Shown: piece by piece, positions 37,644 through 48,810 of the stretch
Layout: the number at the start of each line of letters is the position of its first letter
How positions within the stretch are numbered: the stretch's first letter is position 1
NCBI RefSeq assembly: GCF_963678635.1
Contig: NC_087071.1
Location: forward strand, 38,648,438 to 38,712,437
Source of the DNA: Symsagittifera roscoffensis
Lineage: Eukaryota; Xenacoelomorpha; Acoela; Convolutidae
Reading direction: 5' to 3'
Length of the DNA: 64,000 bases
The notes under the pieces: model-generated
Told to the model about the DNA's origin: nothing
Databases searched by the model: none
The model's input: only the letters and a program-made list of their open reading frames with translations
Made by a program: the position numbers and the translations under genes

Positions 37644-39883
37644 GCTAAGTATCTTTCCATGAAATCAAGGACACCAGCAAAGATTTAAAGTTTTTGAAGT
37701 TCCTTTTTGTTCACACAAATTTTTTTTGAAAAAATAGTGCATGACAAAATTGCGTTTTTCTGTGCATAACTTAGTCCACAATCAGCTTTTCACACAGAAG
37801 AACCAAAAATAAAAATGACTGTTTTTGTGTGGAGCCATAATTAGTTTTTTTTTAAATTTCAAATGATAAGAGAAGACTCCATATGACACAAAATACAATG
37901 GAAGAACTTTAAAACAAAATTAGTTAGAGGTAGAAACAATCTGACCACTTAGAAAAGTTGAGTTTTGTTATAGTAAATGTGAGATTCAAATTCTACGTAC
38001 ATTAGTGAATCTACAATTGCAGCTTATCTGGGGGGTGCTTGCTAATTAACTTGTGGTTTTATTTATTTAGCATTACCCTCAAACTTGAAATCGGGTCAGA
38101 AGTGAAACTTTTTGCAACTTCGAAGAAAAAAGTTCAATTTTTGAAGAAAAAAAATGAAAATTGGAAACCAGGCTGGAAAATCGTCAAAACTCCTTAAAAG
38201 CTAGTTCTAGCCTTCTAGAGTGCTTCAACAAATCCAAGGCAACCCATGCAAGGCTTTGACATGGGTTTATTTTTGCCAAGCATGGCTTCATGGATGACCC
38301 CAGCGATGAGTTCCCATAGACAGGCAACGCAACCCGGGAATATATGCGGCTTGTTGATTAATCGGCTCATTTCTATAGCCTTTACCAGTATATCAGAGTG
38401 TTCTCCACATCAGTAATAGTAGGTAACGGGGGCGTTTTAAGCAATGTTTTTTTTGTCGATTGAACAAAAATAGATGCCATCAAACATAGCATTGGAACAG
38501 ATCCTTGGGATAAAAGGAATGTCGATTTTTTGACTGTCAAATTTATTGTGTCATCAATCCTCTAAAACTATGGAAGATGTCATTGGAAGAAACTATAAGT
38601 TTTTACGGGAGGAGTCTCAAAACTGTCCGCCTCCTCAAGGTGCGACCGGCTGCGGCGAAATGGATGACGTCCCCCCTCCCCCATAGTTGGTCCTGCATCC
38701 TGCATTGAATAGGGATGGGGGCAAAAAAGAATTTACACAGCAAAGTGTATACTGTTTCGTCACTCACAATTTTTTAAACACAATTTTCGATAGTTTTTTC
38801 TCCTACTTGTTGAATGACTGGTTTCTCAACTTTAAATTTTTAACGGGTTTGTCTGACCGAGGTTTGGATCATAAATTGCACCTTTTAGTGTTTTCGATCG
38901 AATATTTTTAGTTTTCACAACGAAGGTGCCTTTTTATCTCAGTTTACTGAAAGCTATAAAACTTTTCTTGCATTAAGGAAATTCGAGTTAGATTGACATC
39001 GAATATTTTTTCACAAGGGACACGTTTTTGCTAACTAATGGTATTGTTATGTCAATTGTGATCTTTCCTTTTTGTCATAGTGGTTAAATTAGTTCACTCA
39101 ACTCATTTAGTTTATGTTCATTTATTATCTGTCAATCAATTTCCAGCTCATTCTGGTGCTAGACACAGTTGACAGGTAGTGACCTTCGAAGTGCCTGCCA
39201 CCTTCGGTTGACCTCTAATTTAGTATCTTTATGATCTCGATACAATCCAGTTGATTATTGAAAATTAAGGATACGAAATGTAGCTTTTAACATTTAATGA
39301 TGCGGTAATTAAAGTTTTTTGTATAAAATTTTGAAATCTTCGATCATTACGAGATAATTTTTTTTATTTATTTAATTTCCAACTGAAGGCATTTATCAGC
39401 AGATTTTTGAAATACTAGAACAATTTTCAGAAAATTAGCAACCAATTGTAAATTGATTTTATCGCGAAGCATTCAAATCAAAAGATGTTATTTCGAACTT
39501 GACCGACGTGTTGCAAACTTAATGAAGTATGAGAATTCAATTGTTCGCTTTTTCTGGTTATCAGAGTAATTTATAATTCCTTAACTTCCAAAATATATCA
39601 GACAAATTTCTAAATTAAATATCTGACAAAACTCTATGAAAAAATCTCAAGTCGAAATGTTTAAGGGGCAGATTTTTTTTTTTAAAAAGCCATTCAACAC
39701 CGAAAATTTTCCAAAAAATGCCTAAAAACGCCTTTTTGGCCCGTTTTTTTTGAAGTTTTGCTTGCGGAGCAGGAAATTTGACCAAAATTGCGGTTTTTTA
39801 GTGCTCTAGTAAAGCTAGGAAAAATAATCTGGTCGTCAGAAAAAAAAGTCGACAAAATCTTCGAAAATTTTTTGAAAAAAAAT
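37644..39883. other. No supported gene
   Basis: AT-rich DNA with a less AT-rich patch at 38,220-38,420 (contains CCCATAGACAGGCAACGCAA) and a C-rich run near 38,673-38,685. Short open frames show no domains. Confidence 0.5.
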
Positions 39884-39931
39884 TGCCCCCCCCCCCCCCC
39901 CCTCACCGAGAAAATCCTTGATCCGCCACTG
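39884..39931 (-). mobile_element. Terminus of a DNA transposon/MITE (CAGTGGCGGATC type)
   Basis: Read on the minus strand, the sequence begins CAGTGGCGGATCAAGGATTT and runs into a G-homopolymer (C17-19 on plus, about 39,884-39,902). CAGTGGCGGA followed by a G-run is a widespread hAT-type terminal inverted repeat in invertebrates (established pattern, from memory). I could not see the opposite end upstream, so this may be a truncated copy. Confidence 0.5.
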
Positions 39932-40019
39932 TGATATACTCATATACTTGGCCTTTTTTTACATTTTCCTACAAAAACTTCTATTTGGATGCACAACGAG
40001 AAAACAAAAAAAATGCTCA

Positions 40020-40354
40020 CATTACGAGTCCAAACTGTTTACTGGATAGGCGCAAAACTTTGTGTCTGTATGTTCCTGGATTCCAGAGACAAGTCTTTAA
40101 ATATGTTCCAACATTTAAGATTCCACTTGAAAAATTTACGTGGGTTCCGCGTACAATTACCTGTATACCCGATGTCACAATTTTGCCTATTTCTGGAGCG
40201 ATTATGAGCGGTACAATGTTTTAGATAACAGTTTGTGAAATCCAAAACAGCGAAGAAGAAAGGTAGTATGTTGCGGATTCCGCAAAAAATCTGATTTTGA
40301 CCTGTCGCAGAATTCCCTTAAAATTTACAAGATGCACAGTTTGACCTCGTAATG
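40020..40354. mobile_element. Small inverted-repeat element, copy 3
   Basis: The 335-bp segment has terminal inverted repeats related to those at 3253-3454: left CATTACGAGTCCAAACTGTT, right ending TTTGACCTCGTAATG. Internal blocks CTGGATAGGCGCAAAACTTT and TTGCGGATTCCGC are shared. It is longer than copy 1 because of extra sequence around 40,110-40,250. Confidence 0.6.
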
Positions 40355-41545
40355 CAGAATAAATTTTCACGAGAACAAATTTGACGAGTTGATTTGAAAA
40401 AAAAACAATATTTTCTCCATACTTAGAAATCGTTTGAACCACTTTTGGAAGCTTTGCACGTCAAATCGCTCCTTGCATATTCATAAATGGAGCTTTTAGA
40501 GTCATTTTTGATGACTCTAGCCTTTTTGGCCCAAAATAAATTTACAAAACTTGCAAAACAAAAACGATAGAAAAACAAAGACTAGTTTCAACAAACTTCT
40601 TTTTTTAACGAATGAAAGCTTAAAGTTTTTGAAAAAACAAAGTTTTTTAAAGACAGAAGAACCGGACGATCAATTTGAGGCAGTCCTTTTTTTGCCAATT
40701 TAGTAAGCATTAAACACAAAACAAGACTTTTTCCGAGGTCGAGCGCAGCTTTTTTTATTCACTGTTTCACTGCTCTCATTGGAACTCAAATCCAAGCCAA
40801 ACTAGGACATTTAGATGATAACGTCGCACGTTAAGTATAGTTAGACGAATTGCTGTTACTGTTTGATTGACGTATTGACGTAGTGGTTATTATTCCCTTC
40901 ACGCAGCCAATTTGTTCAGACATTCCGCCAATAACCTGCACGTACGGTTTTTCTTGGAAACATTGCAATGCTAACAACAAACATGGAACCACTGCCATGA
41001 TTTCACAGCGTCATTTTGTAACAAATATAGGCAACTTATTGACGGAATGGAGTCATTGCAACACCATGTTGCTGTCGAACCACCCGCAAAACTAGGCTTC
41101 TATTTTAAAAAAAATCATTGAGTTTTTGACTGCCAAGGAAGCCATAGCCAAAAAAGAACTAAACCAATTAATCGTTGCGCGGAAACGTTTCGACTTCACG
41201 ATTAATTCCGAGACTAACAATCAGAGTGTCAGTTACATAAAATTAGAAGTGTTCACCGCCGTTCCAATTGTCTTTACACTCACATGTGCAATAATAGAAA
41301 GTGTATAAGTGTTTTTCCAGAGGCAAGACTTTTTTAAAGAAAGTTGATAAGAAGGAACCCTTCAAATTAAGGAGACTCACAAAATTTATTGTCAATCCAT
41401 TGCCTCTTCACGACTTTCAAAAGAGATCAAAGAATCGTCTGTTTAGAATATAGTCACTACAGCTCTAAACAGTAGTACAGATCATTGAAAAGGGCATCCC
41501 AGGGCCACAAAAAACGCAAGGAGCGTTGATCGAAAAAGACTCCAT
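40355..41545. other. No supported gene
   Basis: Contains two short plus frames (40,883-41,095 and 41,126-41,308) without recognisable domains or splice context. The composition is somewhat less AT-rich than the surroundings, so a decayed gene is possible but not shown. Confidence 0.4.
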
Positions 41546-42998
41546 CCCGCACCGAAGTTTCTCCGATTATTAACTATTATCTGGCGATTTTGTTGTCGAA
41601 CCAAAAATTATTCTTTTAATAATCAATTATCTGGTGATTTTATGGTCGCAGAGTAAAATAATCGATTATATGGAGAAAACAATCCATTAAATGTTTTATT
41701 TTTATGTCGATTATATTGGAGTTATAATAGATTATAAAATAAACAAAATTGATATAAAAATTCGATCAAAAAACACAAATTGTGCGACGTCAACTTTTTC
41801 AAATTCTTAGTTGCCTGAGCATGAAAATATAAGACTTTTAGCAGCAAAACAAGCTTTTAGGTAATTTTCGAACTGAATTTCAAGTTTTGTCTCGTGTCTT
41901 GTTCTTACATCATTCTGTGCAATTCGAGACCTCACTCTATCCCATCAGAACTCGAAATAAAAAATTTGATTTGAATGGGCGGGATGAGTGGCAGGTATGA
42001 AAAATGACTTTACTCAACAAAAAATACTTCCTAAATTTGTCTAATTTGCATCGTATTGTAATGCGGGAGTTGGATAATGTATCTTAGAATAAGTTCTAAA
42101 AGTCTTTTTTGTTGAATAAAGTCATCTTTCATGCCTGCTGCCAATCCGACCCATATTTGATTTGGTGAATACCAAATCAAAGAGCTGGGTCAAGTGAATT
42201 ATTAGCCAACAATTAGACAATGTGAACAGATGAAGTAATTTTAAAACCATACTTTGGGGGGGCGGGGAAGGGGGAGGGCCATCATAATTGGTTTTCTTTG
42301 CTGGCCATACTCTTTTGAGATCTGATTTACAATAATTATTTACTATGATTTCATTGCATATTTTTGAGCTCAAATCTGGTTTGTATTTACAACATTATTC
42401 TTGAATTTTTACATATGTTTTTGCACAAAATCTGATTTACAATGATGATATTTTGTATATTTGTTGCATATTTTTTGTGCCGAAAATCTTGTTCTTATTG
42501 ATGATTTTCATGATTTATGTCGTTTGGTTTGAATTCAACTTTTGCTTTGAGTTTTCAAATAGCACGCTTTTAAGTAGAGAAAAATTAATTTTTCTGACAA
42601 TATAATCAAGTTTTTTGACAACATAATCGATTTTATTGCAATTTTATGGCGATAGCAATAGTTTTTGTTATGATTTTATGGCATTTTTATGGCGGAAACA
42701 ATAGAGATTTTTTTGCAACTTTATGGCACAAACAATAGATTTTATTGCAATTTTATGGCAAAAACAATACATTTTATTGCGAGTTCATGGCGATTTCAAG
42801 GCAAAAAAAAGAGATTTTATTGAAATTATGTGGAGATAAAAATACATTTTAGTGGAATTACAAGGCGATATATTCCTGATGAAAATAATCTATTTTCTTT
42901 CTATTATAATTGGTTACACATAATCGATTATAATGGCAATATTTTCGGCAACATTTTCTCAATATAATCTATTTTTATCCGAGAAACTTCGGTGCGGG
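41546..42998. mobile_element. 1.45 kb non-coding element with 18-bp terminal inverted repeats
   Basis: Both ends carry CCCGCACCGAAGTTTCTC as a perfect inverted repeat (41,546-41,563 and 42,981-42,998). Sub-terminal sequence on both sides is full of AATCGATTAT-type words. The interior has no coding capacity. It includes a run of degenerate short repeats at 42,600-42,880 (TTTTATTGCAATTTTATGGC variants, roughly 35-40 bp apart) and a nested inverted repeat. I see no clear target duplication. It looks like a non-autonomous DNA transposon or foldback element. Confidence 0.75.
41971..42160. repeat. Nested imperfect inverted repeat
   Basis: Arms of about 60 bp (41,971-42,029 and 42,100-42,160) pair through GCAGG-ATGAAA-ATGACTTTA and TCAACAAAAAA and their reverse complements, around a loop of about 70 bp. 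It may be a smaller element inserted in the larger one. Confidence 0.65.
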
Positions 42999-45993
42999 TT
43001 ACTGGATGAAAAAGCACTCAAAATATGTGAAAATGATAAATTGACCTTGTTGAGCTAGTGCATTAGGAATAGTAGAAAGTTGCTATTAATCATTAACGCA
43101 AAATGCTTGGTTCAGACATTGGCCGTAAATAGTTGGCTCACAATCCAAAACACGACTACCTTAAGTTAATGCTGAGAGCAATTTGCTGAACAGAGAACCT
43201 CAACTTGTTGTTAGCTCTTACTAATAAGAAATTCTGTCGACTCAAGAGAACTGTATACGTGCTTGAGCCTACCAAGTTGGCATCAGCTTCGTTATATCTT
43301 CCTATTTTTCTAGCTCGTACCAAGTATGTGACTGATTCACAAGTTCAATGACATCAACATGACACTTGAAGCATGGTGATTTTAACCCTCAAGATGACGA
43401 AAGTTTTTGCATGTTTCTGTCGTAGAATTTGGAAGATGTTTTGTCCTCTGGACAATTAAAGAACATAAGACATGCTTGCAGACAGGAGAAGCAAAAAAGT
43501 TTCTCTACTGAGATTTTTGCCCTTTTTTCCACGTAGATAATGTTGGTTCTTTCTACTTGAAGACCTTAGCAGCCCAAATTTGATTTTATCTAGCGCACTG
43601 TGGGCAAGAAAGAAATTTGACTTCCTTCGGTTTAGCAATGATATGAAAACTAGTATAGTAAGTTTTGCATTTGTGGAGTTCTCGGCTTTTGTTATACTGG
43701 GAGAAAAGGTTAGCTTCAAGCAAAAAAAACTATAACTCTGTTCATACTCATAAGCAAACTTGATTTTAAAAAAATCATAAAAAAAAACAATCAAAAAAAA
43801 ACAATTGTAATTTCTACGATTTGCAAGGGGTTCTTCAGTACTACACAGTCTGACTAGTGAAAGTCCTTGTTTATTTTACCCCTCAATCCAAATAGATTTA
43901 TTTCTGTTTTTGCAGCAGGTTGCCAACAAAACCACACGAACATAAACACGACTACTCGCATGTCAGATTAGAATCCTAAATGTTGCGAATGCACTTTAAA
44001 GCCAATTTTAAGTCTTTCGGTTAGGAAATTGTTGAAATCAACAAAAAACGTTCTTCAATTTCTACCACCACACGCTAAATATGTATTTAGCGTCTCGTAT
44101 CTTAAAAATTCAACCAAATGTCTCACCTCAAGTCATTTTGGAACGCATTTATCCGCCATTTATGAGTGTTGTAAAGACGTAATAAATTGCGCGCTAATTA
44201 AAAATTTCAAATTGGCCAAATAACCAGTTTTTAAATTCTATCAATTTGACAAAAAACAACCATAGGTGAAAAAATATACATTCGAGCTTCAGGCAAAATT
44301 GTTGTTCATGTTTTTGTATGTCGTAGCAATGAATTTAATTATTCAATGAAATTAAGTATGTCGTAGCAATTATTTAAAAACACGCGAAATCCTGAATATT
44401 TCTAATGGCTTTAAATGCCAATAAAAATTATTTTGTTTCAAAAAATGCTGAAAACTCCACAAAAATAGAAAATTAAGAAGCTCTATTAGTTTTTAAAAAA
44501 ATCACCCGAACACAATTATTCAGGCACTTTCTTTTAAATTAAAAACAAAATTGTTCAGATACCTAAAAAAGGAATCGCTAACCTTCAGTAGTTTGTCCTG
44601 AAGTGAATGGTCTTTTTCCAAATTAAAATTACCAACCAAAAAAAACGTTTGACTGAAGAGAAAAATTTTAATGCTGGAAGCTTCAAAAAACCCAAACAAT
44701 AGTACAAGGAACGGAATGAACAAATGTTCAAAGTAAGGTAAGGAAAAGCGTTCGCTTAACAAAGCTGGCGGTGAAAAATGACCTCAATTTTTTTCATTTC
44801 AAGAGAAAAGTGTCAAATTAAAGAGCCACTCGTCTCTGCAAGAAAAGCTACAAAGGACGAAAATTGTAGTTTGTTGTATAGGTCTTATACATTTTACATG
44901 GAGTTTCTACAAGGTGCTCTAAAAACGGGGCTGACCAAAACTCGCTATCTTAGGTTTTTCTTTCAAAATTATCACCTTTTAATACAAATTAGGCTCTGAG
45001 AACGTTCCAAGATAGGGTTTGTTTGATTGGGTTGTGATTGATAAAAAACTTATTATACATTAAAAAAAATTGGCAAATCTCAGTTATTATGTTTACAAAA
45101 ACCGCGAAAGCAAAATGCACAAAATTATATTGTATAAAATTTAGCGCAATAGAATTTGGTATGTTTTGATGGGGACGACACTTTATGCTTTTTGGGGGGG
45201 GGGGGGATTCCGTTTTGGCGTTTTCCAAAATCTTGATAATGATTTAATATTAATAAAACGTTTTGAGAATTGAGTCCTACTGAATTTGAGGGAAATTTAT
45301 ATTTGTGAAGAACCAGTTCTTTTGTAATATAATTCCAGCCTGTGAAAAGCTTGATTTTTTGTTTTTTATGCTTGTCAGTTGTTCTCAGAAAAACTGTTTC
45401 ATATCTCGGAGGTTTATTCAATTGATCAAAACGAAAATTTCATTGAAATTTGATTTTTTGAGTTATGATTAGGTTTAGTGATTCACACTTGCGGTTCATA
45501 CTTATTAAAAGGATCAATCGGAGAGGAATTTTTCTAGCTCAATTTTCTTTCTCAACGATAACTTGTAGAGAATTAAGCGTGGTATCAAAAAATTCCCAGT
45601 ATATTCCATTTGAGTCTTCATTATGGTCCAAAAGCAATCACAAAAATATTTGCGATGAGACAACTTTGAAAAAAATCCTTTTCCAGATAGTAATCAAAGG
45701 TAGTAATTAAATAATAAATTGACTTCCCATGTATTTATACCATTTTTTTCTCTATTTTTTGCCTTCATCAAATCTAATTCTAATTCTAACGTTTTGGGTT
45801 TTTTTCCTCATTTTTCCTCGTATCTTACTATTTTGTGCTGATCAATCTTGAAAAATTGTTCTTCAACTCAGCCGCTAAAAATTTATTTTCGAAAGGAAAA
45901 GAAATTTTTACAAAACAGTAGTTTCAGAATGATATGTAAATCTAAATTTTAGGCAATCCTATTCGAAAATAAAAAGAATAAGCTTTCAGATGC
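42999..45993. other. No supported gene
   Basis: AT-rich DNA with a G14-15 homopolymer near 45,194. Open frames (for example 43,456-43,794 minus) have the Phe/Lys/Asn/Ser composition expected by chance. Confidence 0.5.
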
Positions 45994-46243
45994 AACCAAG
46001 AAATTTTGGCGACTAATCAAGGCAGTAGCGTTGTTTTCAAAATTGCCAATCAGCTCTATCATGGAATACTTTGTAGTTCTAAACGCATACTTTTAAAAAA
46101 AAAACTGGTTTGACAGATTAATAACCAAGAAATTTTGGCGACTAATCAAGGCAGTAGCGTTGTTTTCAAACTTGCCAATCAGCTCTATCATGGAATACTT
46201 TGTAGTTCTAAACGCATACTTTAAAAAAAAAAACTGGTTTGAC
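45994..46243 (+). repeat. 129-bp tandem duplication, 2 copies
   Basis: Near-identical units start at 45,994 and 46,123 (AACCAAGAAATTTTGGCGAC), each ending in an A-run plus CTGGTTTGAC. They differ by one substitution and A-run length, so the duplication is recent. No coding frame. Confidence 0.9.
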
Positions 46244-47504
46244 CTTCATCGATTATCAAGATTCAGCAAAATGCCATAGTAGTTTATTTCGCAGCACTGC
46301 ATTTTTTCTAGTTTTAATAAAACATTCTGCACTTTTAGATTGATACTTTAATCAATATGCATGTCACATTCTTGTGTAGGTTTTTGGTGATTTTCGATCC
46401 GACGCATGAAAACAAGGAGGAACATTGCTTTCGGGTGTGTTTTTTTTTGTGTTCCTCACTAAATCAGGTACCACAATCAAGCGTCGTAATGTATCGACAA
46501 TTATATCATCGTAAAAGCTTTTTAGTCGTGATTCAAATGACACTGAAAATTTCCAAAAGATGTTTCTCAATGTTGAGCAAAAAAGATTAAAAATTTTTGG
46601 TTTTTGGTCAATGACGAGTGAATACAAAAAACTAGGACAGATATCTCTTGTTTCTTAACCAAAATTAGTGATCCATTTTTGAATTTAACGAGTATGTTTT
46701 ATGATGAGAAGTTTAAAAGTTAGTTTTAAATCTGGATTAGAAAACTACGGTTTAGAAGGTTTTTTTACTTGGTGTGATAAAAAATCTGATGAAATAATAA
46801 AATCGTCAAATTGGGCAAAAACTTTTGAAGAAAAATTACTAGAAAATGTTTCAAAAAAATTTAACAGAAATTTGTTCCAAAAAATGATGAAGACACCTTT
46901 TGAAATTTTTGAAATTTTGTTATGACGGTGAGACCAACAAATTCAAGTTTCCTAATGAAAACCTCCCCAAACAATCATTAGAATATTCTGGAGAATGACC
47001 AAAACCTGAATACAGACGTGGTTTTGATAAAGCTATAAGTTTGAAGTCAACGAATCGTGAAATCAAATTTAGCAATCATTTTGTCGGGCATATGAGCAAA
47101 CTACAAAAGAACCCAAGTACATTAATTCAAAAAGGGAAAATTTTAATGACGGAAACTATTTCAAACCATAAAGTTTCTAGTTCAACGTGTAAATTATAAA
47201 ATTCCATACGAGGCATTGATTTAAGTTTTTTCATTGTAGTTCAACATTTTTTCACCAAAAGTTTCAGTTGGTTTTCAGGTGAGTCTCAGGTTTTTTTTAA
47301 CATACTTTCAGTTGGTTAAAACACTGGTCAAATAATTTGTTTTCTTTTTAAGATGATATCTTAAGAATTGTGTATTGACAAAATCGTGCCCTAAAAACTC
47401 ATCGATGTGAAACAATCTTAGCATCTCAAACATTGTATCTTACTGCATGCATGGCAAAATCTATGACAAATCTAGAAAAACAGGAAGTCCATTTTCAATA
47501 CATA
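46244..47504. other. Left flank of element 2, one weak open frame
   Basis: Mostly non-coding. A plus frame at 46,701-46,925 (MMRSLKVSFKSGLENYGLEG, 74 codons) is more protein-like than its neighbours, but has no recognisable domain and no splice context. The word TTTCAGTTGG occurs at about 47,264 and 47,306; it recurs at the right end of element 2. Confidence 0.35.
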
Positions 47505-47649
47505 GATTGCTTACCTGACAGATAAAAACTAATTTAATATATGGAAATCAGAAATCAGCACAAACCCCTCTCAACATCAGCTCCAACATATACTTTTTAG
47601 TTTGACTATGCGATTTGATGGAGGAGTATCACTAGAATTTTGAAAAGTG
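47505..47649 (+). repeat. 145-bp direct repeat flanking element 2, left copy
   Basis: Starts GATTGCTTACCTGACAG and ends GAATTTTGAAAAGTG, immediately before the first base of the 5' LTR. It matches 54,313-54,457 at all but 3 of 145 positions (by eye). Confidence 0.9.
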
Positions 47650-47849
47650 TGTTCTGATTTCAAATAGAATCAGAAATTTGAATTATTTTATTGCGTTCAC
47701 AAAATGTGACGCCGTCGCCACCACAAAAGAAATATGTTTTTATTCCCTTGCAAAAGGAAGGGAAATGCTATTGGAATATTTCGTATAACGTTTTAAGCAT
47801 TGAGAATTGAAACGACTATTCTCATTCAATGCAAATATTAACGATTCCT

Positions 47850-47903
47850 CTCGTAAAATACGAGCATACGAAACCTTCTTCTCGTAAAATACGAATGTAC
47901 GAA
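47850..47903 (+). promoter_or_regulatory. Paired 15-bp dyads in U3
   Basis: CTCGTAAAATACGAGCATACGAA at 47,850 and a close variant at 47,881 are direct repeats 31 bp apart, about three helical turns. Each contains CGTA-AAA-TACG; the first extends to the perfect dyad CTCGTA-AAA-TACGAG. Further TACGAA/TACGA words follow at about 47,911, 47,941 and 47,953. Both LTRs keep them unchanged. They look like sites for a dimeric DNA-binding protein about 70-120 bp upstream of the TATA box. Confidence 0.55.
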
Positions 47904-47970
47904 TAGAGAATACGAAGTTAAGAAGTAACTTCTCATTTGATACGAAAAGGGGTACGATTTCCCATCTGAG

Positions 47971-47978
47971 TATAAATA
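47971..47978 (+). promoter_or_regulatory. LTR TATA box
   Basis: TATAAATA in both LTRs, 30 bp upstream of TCATTCCC at 48,000, standard RNA polymerase II core spacing. Confidence 0.7.
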
Positions 47979-48281
47979 GAAGCTCAAAACTACGGGAATT
48001 CATTCCCAACAATATCTCTACTAACACCAACACCACTCTCTTCTACCACCCCAACCAATCTCTAAAATAATATCTACTCTCAGTAAAAATATCTCTAATC
48101 TAACCGTAAAAATAGATATTGAGTCAAAAGGCAACTAGCTGTAAATTCATACTAACTTCTTTTCTAATAAAATATTTCTCAGCGAATTTTAGATTTACTT
48201 TCTAAGATAGAAAGTAGAAAGGACCCTTTATTCCTAGCAAGCGTTTTGTCCGACGTATATAGTATTGCTAGCGTAATAAAT

Positions 48282-48292
48282 TGGTGCGACCA
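48282..48292 (+). other. Element 2 primer binding site
   Basis: TGGTGCGACCA directly after the LTR, identical over 11 nt to the site of element 1 although the LTRs are unrelated. Confidence 0.75.
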
Positions 48293-48504
48293 GTGAGGCG
48301 CACCTTCTAAAAATTCGCAAAAATTGCTAAAGTCTCAAAAAGAGATAAAAAAGCAAAGATTCCAATTCTCAAACTGGAGAATTGTTGAAAATTCTCTTAC
48401 AAATAAAGAGAAGTAATAAATTTCCAAATCAGAAATTTAAGTTTTCGAAACAAATTTATAAACTTTTCTATCTTTCTTTTTAAAGTTTTAAAACTAAATA
48501 TAAA

Positions 48505-48672
48505 ATGGCTGATACCACAATATCCCATCCTCAGGAAAGCTTCTATGAGAACACTCGATCCGCACCTGGATCACTTTCCGAATCCAAAAGACCTACACGG
48601 ACAAATCGTCCTACAAACTTTTATGGAACTACAATTCCATCTAGTATAATTGGCAAATTTAAAAAGAAATAA
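48505..48672 (+). CDS. 55-residue ORF, probable collapsed gag-pol remnant
   Basis: ATG in fair context (AAAATGG) opens MADTTISHPQESFYENTRSA and continues through a basic segment (KRPTRTNRPTNFYG) to a Lys-rich end. It lies where gag should start, about 220 bp after the primer site. Basic segments ending in xFYG occur near the C-terminus of pol polyproteins of gypsy-like elements; element 3 in this window has one (RRKKQTTFYGSP). I infer that an internal deletion joined the gag start to the end of pol. It could instead be a small functional protein kept for packaging or expression. It runs convergently towards the antisense gene; the stops are 138 bp apart. Confidence 0.5.
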   Translation: MADTTISHPQESFYENTRSAPGSLSESKRPTRTNRPTNFYGTTIPSSIIGKFKKK

Positions 48673-48723
48673 AAAACACCAACTATTTATTTGGCCAAAA
48701 CTAATATTTTTTAACATTCTTTT

Positions 48724-48729
48724 TTTATT
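48724..48729 (-). terminator. Antisense polyadenylation signal
   Basis: AATAAA on the minus strand (TTTATT on plus), about 80 nt after the stop codon of the antisense gene. Confidence 0.55.
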
Positions 48730-48810
48730 GGCCTTTTCTTTTCTCTTTTAGAAATATTTCGTTTGTAATAAAACCACAAAACACCAAAAATAACATATTT
48801 ACAAATAGAT

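Larger units (their letters stand above)
47650..48281 (+). repeat. Element 2 5' LTR (632 bp)
   Basis: Starts TGTTCTGATTTC; the shared sequence ends GCGTAATAAAT(T) just before the primer site. U3 has two dyad motifs (47,850-47,903). TATAAATA at 47,971 is followed 30 bp later by TCATTCCC, a plausible start site. AATAAA signals occur at 48,166-48,171 and again at the LTR end. The left end is TG, but the right end is not the usual CA. Confidence 0.88.

Noticed and set aside
43456-43794. 112-codon minus frame
   Set aside because: Low-complexity Phe/Ser/Lys composition and no homology signal.
46701-46925. 74-codon plus frame left of element 2
   Set aside because: Somewhat protein-like, but isolated, without recognised domain or splice context; noted in the flank entry only.
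47740-48036. 98-codon antisense frame in the 5' LTR, repeated at 53,763-54,059 in the 3' LTR
   Set aside because: Its conservation is explained by LTR identity. It spans the TATA box and dyads, has no domain, and shows no splice or polyA context of its own.
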